Notes: generated from the letters alone by a model not told the origin. A stretch of 24,517 nt of DNA from an uncultured Thermomicrobiales bacterium (GCA_937891245.1 CALAGB010000250.1:1-24517); one strand, 5' to 3'. Positions 1 through 7,519 are shown, counted from the first letter of the stretch. Numbers and translations: made by a program.

Positions 1-32
1 TTTTTTTTCAAGCAGAAGACGGCATACGAGAT
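1..32 (+). other. Illumina P7 flow-cell oligo (sequencing artefact)
   Basis: Eight T residues are followed at 9-32 by the 24-nt P7 adapter, which begins CAAGCAGAAGACGG and ends ATACGAGAT. The T-run plus P7 matches the surface-grafted flow-cell primer, which carries a poly-T spacer. No index or read-2 primer sequence follows, so the oligo is joined directly to apparently genomic DNA at about base 33. This marks an assembly end and should be trimmed; it has no biological role. Confidence 0.95.
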
Positions 33-82
33 CAACGACGTCCAATACGCCCTTTCGCGTACACCCCATAAAGGTGAGGCGG

Positions 83-88
83 TATACT
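83..88 (+). promoter_or_regulatory. Candidate -10 box (TATACT) for the first ABC gene
   Basis: TATACT matches the sigma-70 -10 consensus at five of six positions. It ends 7 nt before the ATG at 96, so a transcript would start at or very near the start codon, with little or no leader. No good -35 hexamer is visible, and the upstream DNA is cut by the contig end and adapter. Confidence 0.35.
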
Positions 89-95
89 AACCGGC

Positions 96-1118
96 ATGGT
101 CGTGACGCCACGTTCCACGACGCGCACGCGCGGTTCGATCGAACGAGAGGACGCGGTGACCGCAACACCCTCGTCTGAATGGATGGTCGAGTCCACCAAT
201 CTCCGCAAAAGCTATGGCAAGGTCATCGCACTCGAAGGGTTGTCGGTCCAGATACCCCGTGCGGCGGTTGGCCTGCTCGGGGCGAATGGCGCCGGAAAAT
301 CGACGTTGATCAAGCTCTTGCTTGGTCTTCAAACGCCTGTTTCCGGTGATGCGTCCGTTCTCGGCTTCAACGTTCGAACCGAACCGCTCCGCATGCGCGA
401 GCACGTCGGCTACATGCCGGAATCGGACAGCCTTCCGCTTGATGTGACTGCTGCTGATTTCGTCGGCCACATGGCGGAAATAAGCGGGCTGCCGACCCGC
501 GAAGCACGCCTACGCGCCGCCGAGACGCTCTATCAGTGCGGAGTCGACGAAGAACGTTATCGGCTGATGCGCGAGTTTTCGACCGGCATGAAGCAGCGGG
601 TCAAGCTCGCGCAAGCGATCGTCCATGATCCTGACCTCGTCTTTCTCGACGAGCCGACCAATGGTATGGACCCGGCCGGTCGCGACGATATGCTCCGGCT
701 CATCGGACGCATCCACAACGATCTCGGCATCACCGTCATCCTGAGCTCGCATCTGCTCGAAGATGTCGAACTCGTCTGTGATTATGTCGTGATGCTCGAA
801 CACGGGCGCCTCGCCATGACGGGGCCGCTCACCTCCCTGGTGCAAGGCGAAGGCGATGTTGTCGTGCAAATCGATGGAGACATCGATCGCTTCGTCGGCG
901 AACTCCAGGCTCGCGGCCTCGATGCTCGGCGTCGCGACCGCGATATTTTGCTCGCCTATCACGATGAGTCGGTCTTCGATGTGGTGCGTGATCTGAGTAT
1001 CGATCAGGATGTTCTGCTACGCGGGCTGCGGCGGGATACCCGCACGCTCGAAGATGTCTACCTCCAGCGGATGAGCGAGCAAACGGAGAATGAGGCGGCC
1101 AATGTCCACGCCGATTGA
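96..1118 (+). CDS. ABC-2 type transporter ATP-binding protein
   Basis: This is the ATPase subunit of an ABC exporter of the ABC-2 class, expected on the cytoplasmic face bound to the permease encoded next. Visible motifs are Walker A GANGAGKST (residues 62-70), signature FSTGMKQR (161-168, the relaxed S-x-G-M form usual in this class), Walker B LVFLDE (181-186) and H-loop His219. A C-terminal domain of about 100 residues follows the ATPase core. The start is uncertain. ATG 96 lies just after a -10-like TATACT and suits a leaderless mRNA. The in-frame GTG at 156 has AGAGGA 5 nt upstream and removes a 20-residue extension rich in Arg and Thr. The gene overlaps the permease by 17 nt, which suggests translational coupling. 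The substrate cannot be told from sequence. Confidence 0.9.
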   Translation: MVVTPRSTTRTRGSIEREDAVTATPSSEWMVESTNLRKSYGKVIALEGLSVQIPRAAVGLLGANGAGKSTLIKLLLGLQTPVSGDASVLGFNVRTEPLRMREHVGYMPESDSLPLDVTAADFVGHMAEISGLPTREARLRAAETLYQCGVDEERYRLMREFSTGMKQRVKLAQAIVHDPDLVFLDEPTNGMDPAGRDDMLRLIGRIHNDLGITVILSSHLLEDVELVCDYVVMLEHGRLAMTGPLTSLVQGEGDVVVQIDGDIDRFVGELQARGLDARRRDRDILLAYHDESVFDVVRDLSIDQDVLLRGLRRDTRTLEDVYLQRMSEQTENEAANVHAD

Positions 1119-2019
1119 CCGGCCCCTCGCCGGCAGCTCTCCAAATCAGTCCGAGGCGGAAATCTATGATCGTGGCTATCGTCATTACGACGGGCCTCGC
1201 GAGGGCCGGCGCCACGCGATTCAGGCGCTCATCATCTATTCGATCAAGCGCGGCCTCGGTATCAAGAAGCGCTGGACTGCCAAGATCATCCCGATCTTGA
1301 TCTACGCCTTTGCCTTTTTCCCCGTCCTCATCATCATCGGAATCCGCGCGTTCGTCGGCGACGCAGCCGGGAGTCTCAGCTATCTGTCGCTCTACGGCGC
1401 GATTTCGATCATCATGGTCGTCTTCGCGGCTGCCACCGCGCCGGAAATGCTCTGCGATGACCGGCGCCAAAAGGTGCTCCCACTCTATTTTTCACGCGCC
1501 ATCAGCCGCGGCGACTACCTGCTCGCCAAGATCAGCGGGCTCGGCATCTTGATGGGCACCGTGGCACTCCTCCCGGCGTTTATCCTGTTTCTTGGCTCGA
1601 CGTTTCTCGCCAAGAGCCCGGTGACCTATTTCTTCGATCACATCGCGGATCTCTTGCGTATCGTCGCAGTCGGCACGCTCCTGGCGTTCTTATTCGCCTC
1701 GATCGGTCTTCTCATCGCCGGCTTCACCGAACGCAAAAGCATCGCGGCCGCGGTGTATATCGGCGCGGTACTGCTTGTCGCCGGGTTTGCCAACGCGCTC
1801 TTCAACGCCATCAACGCCGGCTGGCATCGGTATTTCATCCTGGCCGACGTCAGCGCCGTTTCGGATGGGCTGACCAGTTGGATTTTCGGCATTCCACTTA
1901 GTCAGGATAGCATGACGGCGCAGGCGAACCTGAATGGAGCCTGGTATCTCGTCACTGTCGCCGTTGTCGTGGTCGCCTGCGCGGCCGTCATGTTTCGGCA
2001 GTATCTCCGTGAAGAATAA
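1102..2019 (+). CDS. ABC-2 type transporter permease with YxxYDGPR N-terminus
   Basis: A polytopic membrane protein of about 305 residues with roughly six hydrophobic segments (near residues 62-84, 93-113, 141-166, 180-205, 212-235 and 278-298). The loop reading FSRAISRGDYLLAK before the third segment is typical of ABC-2 permeases. A soluble N-terminal stretch carries YDRGYRHYDGPREGRR, a conserved lead-in I recall from ABC-2 permeases of actinobacteria and relatives. ATG 1102 is preferred over ATG 1090 because GAGG lies 6 nt upstream, while the SD-like GGAG before 1090 is too close. The gene starts inside the preceding ATPase gene, so the two probably form one exporter. The substrate is unknown. 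Confidence 0.87.
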   Translation: MSTPIDRPLAGSSPNQSEAEIYDRGYRHYDGPREGRRHAIQALIIYSIKRGLGIKKRWTAKIIPILIYAFAFFPVLIIIGIRAFVGDAAGSLSYLSLYGAISIIMVVFAAATAPEMLCDDRRQKVLPLYFSRAISRGDYLLAKISGLGILMGTVALLPAFILFLGSTFLAKSPVTYFFDHIADLLRIVAVGTLLAFLFASIGLLIAGFTERKSIAAAVYIGAVLLVAGFANALFNAINAGWHRYFILADVSAVSDGLTSWIFGIPLSQDSMTAQANLNGAWYLVTVAVVVVACAAVMFRQYLREE

Positions 2020-2050
2020 CCGGCATGAGGACCAACCATCGGTCACCGCG

Positions 2051-3019
2051 ATGGCCACCCCAACGGCAACGCCGAACGGTGAACTACATGCAGGCATCGA
2101 GAAAGCGACTGTTGAGATTGAGCATCTCTCCAAGTGGTATGGCGATGTGGTGGCGGTCGCCGACGTTTCGTTCGGCATTGGGCCGGGAGTCACCGGCCTG
2201 CTGGGGCCGAACGGAGCGGGCAAGTCAAGCATTCTAAAAGTGCTCGCCGGGCTGCTTAAGCCGTCGGCCGGCGAAGTCCGTATCATGGGCCGGCCAGTGC
2301 GCTCTGATATACACCTCTTCCGGCTCATCGGCATGGTTCCCGAGCAAGAGATGGTCTACCCCTATTTGACAGGACGCGAATTCGTCCGCCTGAACGCGAG
2401 CTTGCAAGGGGTGACCGATATCGACGGCGCGACGCAACGCGCGCTCGTGACCGCCGATCTTGGAGACGCGGCGGAGCGTCGCATCGGTGGATACTCCAAA
2501 GGCATGCGTCAGCGTATCAAGATCGCCGCCGCGCTCGTTCACGATCCGGAGATCCTGGTACTGGACGAACCGTTGACTGGCACAGATCCGGTGCAGCGCG
2601 TACAGCTCATCCAGCTCATTCAGAAACTCGGTGCCCACGGTAAAACCGTCTTCGTTTCGTCGCATGTCCTGCACGAAGTCGAGCGCCTGGCCGATCGTAT
2701 TATCGTGATCGTCAACGGGAAACTCGCTGCCGTCGGCGACTTCCATGCCATTCGCGACAAGATCGATGAACATGCGCGCACGATTCGCGTCAAGTCGACG
2801 AATGATCGGGACCTCGCCTCGATGTTGATCACCACCCCACACGTGACATCGGTTCGGATCGATCCCGATCCGCAGTCGATCGTCATCGAAGCGGAAGATG
2901 TACGCGCAGTCTACCGGCTGCTGCCGCGCATCGCGCGTGAGCACGATATTCGACTGTTTGAGGTCACGTCGCTGGATGATTCGCTGGCGAGCGTCTTCGC
3001 CTACATAACCCAACGATGA
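2051..3019 (+). CDS. ABC-2 type transporter ATP-binding protein (second)
   Basis: The second ABC ATPase of the block, 322 residues from ATG 2051. Walker A is GPNGAGKSS (residues 52-60), the Q-loop region reads MVPEQE (96-101), the signature is YSKGMRQR (148-155), Walker B is ILVLDE (168-173) and the H-loop His is 205. As in the first ATPase, the LSGGQ motif is replaced by S-x-G-M, and a C-terminal domain follows the core. The reading frame stays open upstream into the preceding permease gene, but translation there is not protein-like, and ATG 2051 lies 31 nt after the permease stop. It probably pairs with the permease at 3060. It is clearly diverged from the first ATPase, so the two are not a recent tandem duplication. 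Confidence 0.9.
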   Translation: MATPTATPNGELHAGIEKATVEIEHLSKWYGDVVAVADVSFGIGPGVTGLLGPNGAGKSSILKVLAGLLKPSAGEVRIMGRPVRSDIHLFRLIGMVPEQEMVYPYLTGREFVRLNASLQGVTDIDGATQRALVTADLGDAAERRIGGYSKGMRQRIKIAAALVHDPEILVLDEPLTGTDPVQRVQLIQLIQKLGAHGKTVFVSSHVLHEVERLADRIIVIVNGKLAAVGDFHAIRDKIDEHARTIRVKSTNDRDLASMLITTPHVTSVRIDPDPQSIVIEAEDVRAVYRLLPRIAREHDIRLFEVTSLDDSLASVFAYITQR

Positions 3020-3059
3020 GGGGCGAGATGACCGCCGGCAACCGACGGACGGACGACGC

Positions 3060-3800
3060 ATGATGCTGGCAACCTTTCCGACGCTCTGGTTGACGCTGCG
3101 CCAATTCGCTGCCGGGCGAGCGACGCGCGTCGTCGCTTTCTTCGCCGCGACACCGATCATCTTCTCGTTGGTCTATCTCTTTAATTCGGGCGGATCGACC
3201 GCCAACGAGTTTCTTGGCAGCATTTTCAACGAGTTTCTGGCACCGACGATCGTGCCGCTCGCCACGTTGATCCTCGCCACCGCCACGCTCGGCAACGAAC
3301 TGAGCGATCGCACGATCGTTTATATCGCGCTCAAACCGATCGCACGCTGGCGAATCGTCATCGAAAAATTCATCGGCACCTTTATCGTCACCGGGGTCGC
3401 GTTCATCGTTGGCATCTCCATCACCTGGGCGCTGGTCGCTTTTGGACCAGAAATGCCGGGTGGATCGACGCTGCCGGCGATGATCGTATCGTCACTCTTT
3501 GGCGTCGCCGCCTACGGCGCGGTCTTTCTCTTCTTCAGCCTGGTCATTCCGCGCGCGCTCCTCGTCGGGGTCATCTACATCCTCCTCTGGGAAAGCCTGC
3601 TGGCACGTTACATTCCCGGCATCCGAATCCTCAGCATCCGTCATTTCATGCAGTCGATCTTCGTTCACTGGGTTAATGACTCGCGCGTAACAATTCCCCA
3701 GCCGACACAGTTGGTATCGGCCATCATCGTGTTGGTTGCGGTGGTGATCGTGTCGCTGATTCTCGCGTCGCTCCGCTTACGGCGGATGAATCTCGACTGA
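3060..3800 (+). CDS. ABC-2 type transporter permease (second)
   Basis: A 246-residue integral membrane protein with several hydrophobic helices. The motif YIALKPIARWRIVIEKFIG (about residues 90-108) matches the cytoplasmic loop of ABC-2 permeases. It lacks the YxxYDGPR lead-in of the first permease. ATG 3060 and ATG 3063 are adjacent and either could be used. An 11-codon reading frame at 3028-3063 ends on the start codon and might couple translation. With the three upstream genes it completes two ATPase/permease pairs, either two exporters or one heteromeric exporter. The substrate cannot be told. Confidence 0.87.
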   Translation: MMLATFPTLWLTLRQFAAGRATRVVAFFAATPIIFSLVYLFNSGGSTANEFLGSIFNEFLAPTIVPLATLILATATLGNELSDRTIVYIALKPIARWRIVIEKFIGTFIVTGVAFIVGISITWALVAFGPEMPGGSTLPAMIVSSLFGVAAYGAVFLFFSLVIPRALLVGVIYILLWESLLARYIPGIRILSIRHFMQSIFVHWVNDSRVTIPQPTQLVSAIIVLVAVVIVSLILASLRLRRMNLD

Positions 3801-3833
3801 GCAGGCTTCTTCAGTTCCTGTCTCAACCGGCGC

Positions 3834-3839
3834 TACAAT
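3834..3839 (+). promoter_or_regulatory. Candidate -10 box (TACAAT) for the aarF-like gene
   Basis: TACAAT is a good -10 match in the 87-bp gap between the second ABC permease and the UbiB-like gene. It would give a leader of about 42 nt before ATG 3888. The hexamer 17 nt upstream is weak (TCAGTT), so this rests mainly on the -10 box and its position. Confidence 0.35.
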
Positions 3840-3887
3840 GCGATCGAACGCCGCCGATCGATTGCCGTCACGCGGGAGCGATCGCGC

Positions 3888-5576
3888 ATGATCTTTCGGG
3901 CACCATCTCAAATCCTCAGTCACCGCCGTCGCTACGGCGAGATCATCCGTGTGCTCTCCCGCCACGGCGTCGGCTCAATCATCGAACAACTCGGTCTCAG
4001 CTCACTGATTCCGGTCAAGCGCGGGGTGTTCAAGCGATCGCCGAACGGCGTCGCGCTTAGCCAGGCCGAACACGTACGTATCGCGCTCGAGGACCTCGGA
4101 ACCACCTTTATCAAGCTCGGACAGATTCTCTCGACGCGTGAAGATCTGCTGCCGCCGGCGTATATCGCCGAGCTGCGTAAGCTGCGGGATCAGGTGCCAC
4201 CTGTGCCGACGGCGGACATCCGGAATGTGATCGAAGAATCTATGGGGAAATCGATCGAGACACTCTTCTCGTCGTTCGATAACGTGCCGCTGGCCGCGGC
4301 CTCAATCGGTCAGGTCCACGCGGCAACGCTCCACAGCGGCGAACGCGTCGTCGTCAAGGTGCAGAAACCGGGCATCGCGGCGCAGGTCGAAGAGGACCTG
4401 GCGATCTTGCAGCAAATTGCGCGTTTCGCGCAGGGCCGCGCTCCCCTTGCCGACGCCTATGATCTCATCGCGCTGGTCGATGAGTTCGGCTGGACACTGC
4501 GGAGTGAATTGGATTACATGCGCGAAGGGCGCAACGCGGATCAATTTCGCGCCAACTTCGTGCACAGTCGCGATATCGTCATTCCCAAAATCTACTGGGA
4601 ACTGACGTCATCGTCGGTCATCACCGAGGAACGGATCGACGGCATCAAGATCGACGACATCGACGCGATCGAGACGGCCGGTATCGATCGCAAACAGCTC
4701 GCCCAACGCTCGTCGCGCATCATCTTCCTCCAGATCTTCGACCATCGCTTCTACCACGCCGATCCGCACCCCGGTAATTACGTTGTGTTACCGAACGGCC
4801 GCATCGCGATGTTCGATTTCGGCATGGTAGGCCGGGTCGACAAAGTCACGCACGACGCGCTGCTGTCGCTCGCCGCCGGTGTCGTGCGTGAGGACGCCAG
4901 CGATGTCGTCGACAGTCTGACAATGCTCAACGTCGTCAAACATGGCGCCGATCGGAGTGGGCTGCGCCGCGATGTCCAGCACCTGCTGGATCGCTACCTC
5001 GGCATGACGCTGGAGGAATATCGCTTTGAAGTCGTGATCGACGACGTCATGGCGATCGTGCGCCGCCGCCGGCTGCAGCTCCCGTCAGAAATCAGTCTGC
5101 TGCTCAAGACGCTCGCGATGGCGGAGGGGGTTGGACGCCGTATCGATCCCGATCTCAGACCGGTCGAAATCGCCGCGCCCTATATTCGTCGCGCGATCGT
5201 CGACCAGTGGATGCCGGACACCTGGATCCCGGAGCTGCTCGCGACCGGCGACGATCTCCGGCGTCTCCTGATGTACCTGCCGAAGCGCACCGAACGGCTC
5301 CTCACTCGAGCCGAGCAAGGAGACATCGAGATTGGCATTCGGTTGGTGCATCTCGATGAGTTTCTGGGGACCTTTCATCTCCTGATCAACCGGTTGATCA
5401 TGGCGATACTGCTTGGCGCCAGCGTCGTGAGCCTCGGACTGCTTCTAACGCTCTATCATCCATCCTGGCTCGTAACCTGGCTGGGCCCACTCTTTGGGAT
5501 TGGAGTGGCCGTCTCGATCCTGGTAGCGATGCTCCTCGCCTGGCGGATACTGCGAGACCGGCCGAAATCGCGCTAA
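3888..5576 (+). CDS. UbiB/AarF (ABC1/ADCK) family atypical kinase
   Basis: A 562-residue atypical kinase of the ABC1/ADCK/UbiB family, whose members support isoprenoid-quinone synthesis and membrane-lipid processes. It shows the family KxGQ motif FIKLGQ (residues 74-79), the Ala-rich nucleotide loop AAASIGQVH (136-144), Lys157 in VVVKVQKPG, the ELDY helix (207-210), DPHPGN (292-297) and the DFG-type metal site FDFG (309-312). Two hydrophobic helices near 498-520 and 526-552 anchor the C-terminus, as usual for the family. Length is typical. GGGAG lies upstream of ATG 3888. No ubiquinone or menaquinone genes are nearby, so the exact pathway is not indicated. Its TAA overlaps the stop codon of the convergent rhodanese gene. 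Confidence 0.93.
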   Translation: MIFRAPSQILSHRRRYGEIIRVLSRHGVGSIIEQLGLSSLIPVKRGVFKRSPNGVALSQAEHVRIALEDLGTTFIKLGQILSTREDLLPPAYIAELRKLRDQVPPVPTADIRNVIEESMGKSIETLFSSFDNVPLAAASIGQVHAATLHSGERVVVKVQKPGIAAQVEEDLAILQQIARFAQGRAPLADAYDLIALVDEFGWTLRSELDYMREGRNADQFRANFVHSRDIVIPKIYWELTSSSVITEERIDGIKIDDIDAIETAGIDRKQLAQRSSRIIFLQIFDHRFYHADPHPGNYVVLPNGRIAMFDFGMVGRVDKVTHDALLSLAAGVVREDASDVVDSLTMLNVVKHGADRSGLRRDVQHLLDRYLGMTLEEYRFEVVIDDVMAIVRRRRLQLPSEISLLLKTLAMAEGVGRRIDPDLRPVEIAAPYIRRAIVDQWMPDTWIPELLATGDDLRRLLMYLPKRTERLLTRAEQGDIEIGIRLVHLDEFLGTFHLLINRLIMAILLGASVVSLGLLLTLYHPSWLVTWLGPLFGIGVAVSILVAMLLAWRILRDRPKSR

Positions 5577-5950
5577 GTTGAGGGCACGTCGGGCTCTTTG
5601 ACGCGCAGCGTCTCCCCGTCAATCACGATCGGCAACCCCGCTTCCGCCCAGGCGATGACGCCTCCTGCGATATTGCGGACGTGTTCGAATCCGGATTGCA
5701 GCAGGAATTGGGTCGCATAGGCGCTGCGGACGCCTGAGCGGCAGATGACAAGTAGTTGCTGATCGCGTGGCAGTGTATCGGCACCCGCGCTCAATTGCCC
5801 GAGCGGGATATGCGTTACCTCGGGGATCGCGACCTCGTCTAATTCTTCGGGTTCGCGCACATCGAGGATAACCGCGTCACCGGCCGAAACCGCCTTCCAG
5901 GCATCGACCGGCGCGACCTCGGGTACGTTCGGCACGGAATGATTGCTCAT
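5573..5950 (-). CDS. Single-domain rhodanese (sulfurtransferase)
   Basis: A 125-residue rhodanese-like protein. The domain spans about residues 10-110, with ILDVREPEEL near the N-terminal strand and the active-site loop CRSGVRS at 70-76, where Cys70 would carry the persulfide. The G-x-R-S ending of the loop matches active single-domain (GlpE/PspE-like) members. A strong Shine-Dalgarno GGAGGTGA (5960-5967 on the complementary strand) supports the start at 5950. It lies 34 nt downstream of pncB on the same strand and is probably co-transcribed. The sulfur acceptor is unknown. Its TAG overlaps the TAA of the convergent aarF-like gene by three bases. Confidence 0.93.
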   Translation of the reverse strand: MSNHSVPNVPEVAPVDAWKAVSAGDAVILDVREPEELDEVAIPEVTHIPLGQLSAGADTLPRDQQLLVICRSGVRSAYATQFLLQSGFEHVRNIAGGVIAWAEAGLPIVIDGETLRVKEPDVPST

Positions 5951-5984
5951 CAGAAACGCTCACCTCCACCACATCCACTCGCAG

Positions 5985-7358
5985 TTATGTCGTCACACCA
6001 AGTTCCCGGCGGCGCACGGTCTCGGTCGCCTGCGCTTGCAGCGTCTGCAGTTTCTCCGAGAGATGCACCGGATAGGGCGTAGCTCCGTCGAGTGGCATGA
6101 GGCTCGCCGGCATGCTCTCGATCTCACGCCGGTGCCGGTCGCGAATCTCAGTGAGCGACGGACGCATCAACCTCGTCCCGCCCCGCATGACCGGTTCGAG
6201 AAGCGGCTCCCAGGCGGCTCCCGGAGCGGCTTCGTCGCGACAGGCGATGAGATCCTCAACAAAAGCGCCAATATCATCGCGACGGCGCCAGACCTGCTTC
6301 GGCCCAACCAGCGTCGCCTTACCAGTGCTCAGCTTGAGTGTCGGTCGATCCTCGAACTGTACGAGCTTGTAGACCATGTCGATCGAAGGCACATCCGCCG
6401 ACGTGCCCAGACGCGTCCCGATGCCGTAGGCGTCAATCGGCGCTCCGGCGCGTTGTAATTCAACAAGATCATGTTCATCCAGGCCGCCACTCGCCAGAAT
6501 TTGCACCTCCGGCAATCCAGCGTCATCCAGAATGGCGCGGACTTCATTCGACAGCGCGACGAGGTCACCGCTGTCGAGCCGCACCGCACGGATGTGGCGC
6601 CCCTGCACGGCCAGCTCACGGCCAACCTGGGCAGCGTGCCGTGCACCGCGCAGCGTGTCGTAGGTATCGATCAAGAGCGTAACGTCGCCGGGAAACGTAC
6701 CCGCAAAGGCGCGGAAAGCATCGAGCTCGCTCGTGAAAATTTCGATAAACGAGTGTGCCACCGTGCCCGAAACCGGAATACCGAACCGTTCACCTGCCAA
6801 AACGTTGCTCGTCCCGACGAACCCGGCCAGATAGGACGAACGGGCGGCAACCAATCCGGCGTCAATACTCGCGGTTCGACGCAATCCGAATTCGACGAGT
6901 GCTTTCCCCGGTGCCGCAACGTTGCAGCGAGCCGCTTTCGTTGCGACGATCGTCGCGTAGTGCAGTGCGTTCACCAGGATCGTTTCCGCGATCTGGGTTT
7001 CGATGATCGAACCCTGCACCTCGAGCAGCGGTTCGTCGCCGAAGACGAGCCTGCCCTCCGGCACCGCCCAGACGTCCCCACGAAAGCGGAAATCACGCAG
7101 CGTCTCGACGAATTCCGGACGAATCTGACCGGTCGAGCGCAAGTAGGCGAGCGCCTCGTCATCAAACGTCAGCTCCGACAGTCGGTCGAGTGCGTCTTCG
7201 AGTCCGGCCGCCACCAGATAAGATCGTTGCGGCGGCAACCCGCGCACGAATAGACTGAAGGTCGCGCGCCCGTTAATGCCCAACGCCAAATAGCTTGCGC
7301 CCATCGTGAGTTGATACAGGTCGGTCGATAGCCCGACTTCGCGTGTTCGATCAGCCAT
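5985..7358 (-). CDS. pncB: Nicotinate phosphoribosyltransferase
   Basis: Makes nicotinate mononucleotide from nicotinic acid and PRPP with ATP hydrolysis, the entry step of the Preiss-Handler NAD salvage route. The 457-residue protein begins with the family's STDLYQLTMG (residues 11-20) and carries GTVAHSF (198-204), whose His202 corresponds to the phosphorylated catalytic His. VRLDSGDL (259-266) is the phosphate-binding segment of the type II PRTase barrel. Length and order match bacterial PncB. The ATG at 7358 is preceded by AAAGGGGA (7362-7369). A likely promoter lies at 7391-7419. The downstream rhodanese follows after 34 nt. No nadD or nadE lies nearby. Confidence 0.95.
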   Translation of the reverse strand: MADRTREVGLSTDLYQLTMGASYLALGINGRATFSLFVRGLPPQRSYLVAAGLEDALDRLSELTFDDEALAYLRSTGQIRPEFVETLRDFRFRGDVWAVPEGRLVFGDEPLLEVQGSIIETQIAETILVNALHYATIVATKAARCNVAAPGKALVEFGLRRTASIDAGLVAARSSYLAGFVGTSNVLAGERFGIPVSGTVAHSFIEIFTSELDAFRAFAGTFPGDVTLLIDTYDTLRGARHAAQVGRELAVQGRHIRAVRLDSGDLVALSNEVRAILDDAGLPEVQILASGGLDEHDLVELQRAGAPIDAYGIGTRLGTSADVPSIDMVYKLVQFEDRPTLKLSTGKATLVGPKQVWRRRDDIGAFVEDLIACRDEAAPGAAWEPLLEPVMRGGTRLMRPSLTEIRDRHRREIESMPASLMPLDGATPYPVHLSEKLQTLQAQATETVRRRELGVTT

Positions 7359-7390
7359 GCGTCCCCTTTCGCCCGAATCGAACCACGCTC

Positions 7391-7419
7391 AGCCTACTCA
7401 TTTTCCCGGTTCTCGACAA
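7391..7419 (-). promoter_or_regulatory. Candidate pncB promoter
   Basis: On the minus strand, TTGTCG (7414-7419) and TAGGCT (7391-7396) are separated by exactly 17 nt. They match the -35 at four of six and the -10 at three of six positions. The predicted start lies roughly 25 nt before the pncB ATG. The -35 overlaps the left arm of the inverted repeat at 7418-7448. Confidence 0.35.
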
Positions 7420-7448
7420 TGCGCACCCTGCTCGCGCGCTGGCGCATT
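7418..7448. promoter_or_regulatory. Inverted repeat AATGCGC-N17-GCGCATT (possible operator)
   Basis: Perfect 7-bp arms at 7418-7424 and 7442-7448 in the 161-bp space between divergent pncB and hsp20. The left arm overlaps the predicted -35 of pncB. A shorter symmetry, GCAT-TTT-ATGC, sits at the right arm. It is unlike CIRCE (TTAGCACTC-N9-GAGTGCTAA). It could be an operator or chance. Confidence 0.3.
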
Positions 7449-7462
7449 TTATGCAACATCGA

Positions 7463-7490
7463 GGGATGCTCGCCTGCGGGCAAGCATCCC
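7463..7490 (+). promoter_or_regulatory. Hairpin in the hsp20 leader
   Basis: GGGATGCTCGCC (7463-7474) and GGCAAGCATCCC (7479-7490) pair over 12 positions with one mismatch and a TGCG loop. The hairpin ends 29 nt before the hsp20 ATG and has no T-tract. It does not cover the Shine-Dalgarno AAGGGAG at 7507-7513, so a classical ROSE-type thermometer is not shown. It may instead be an operator or an mRNA-stabilising stem. Confidence 0.45.
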
Positions 7491-7519
7491 GTCGCACCTG
7501 GTTATGAAGGGAGACGAAT

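Noticed and set aside
33..95. Index or read-2 adapter after P7
   Set aside because: The bases after 32 match neither TruSeq nor Nextera read-primer sequence that I know, so I treat them as genomic, though their junction is unverified.
2234..3160. 308-codon open frame on the minus strand over the second ABC ATPase
   Set aside because: It is antisense to a gene with clear ABC motifs; its translation has no family character and comes from GC-rich third positions.
5943..7253. Plus-strand open frames of 171 and 260 codons over pncB
   Set aside because: They lie opposite a well-supported nicotinate phosphoribosyltransferase, and the translations are Arg-rich with no domain.
7463..7490. Intrinsic terminator between pncB and hsp20
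   Set aside because: The stem has no T-tract on either strand and lies between divergent starts, where no transcript should end.
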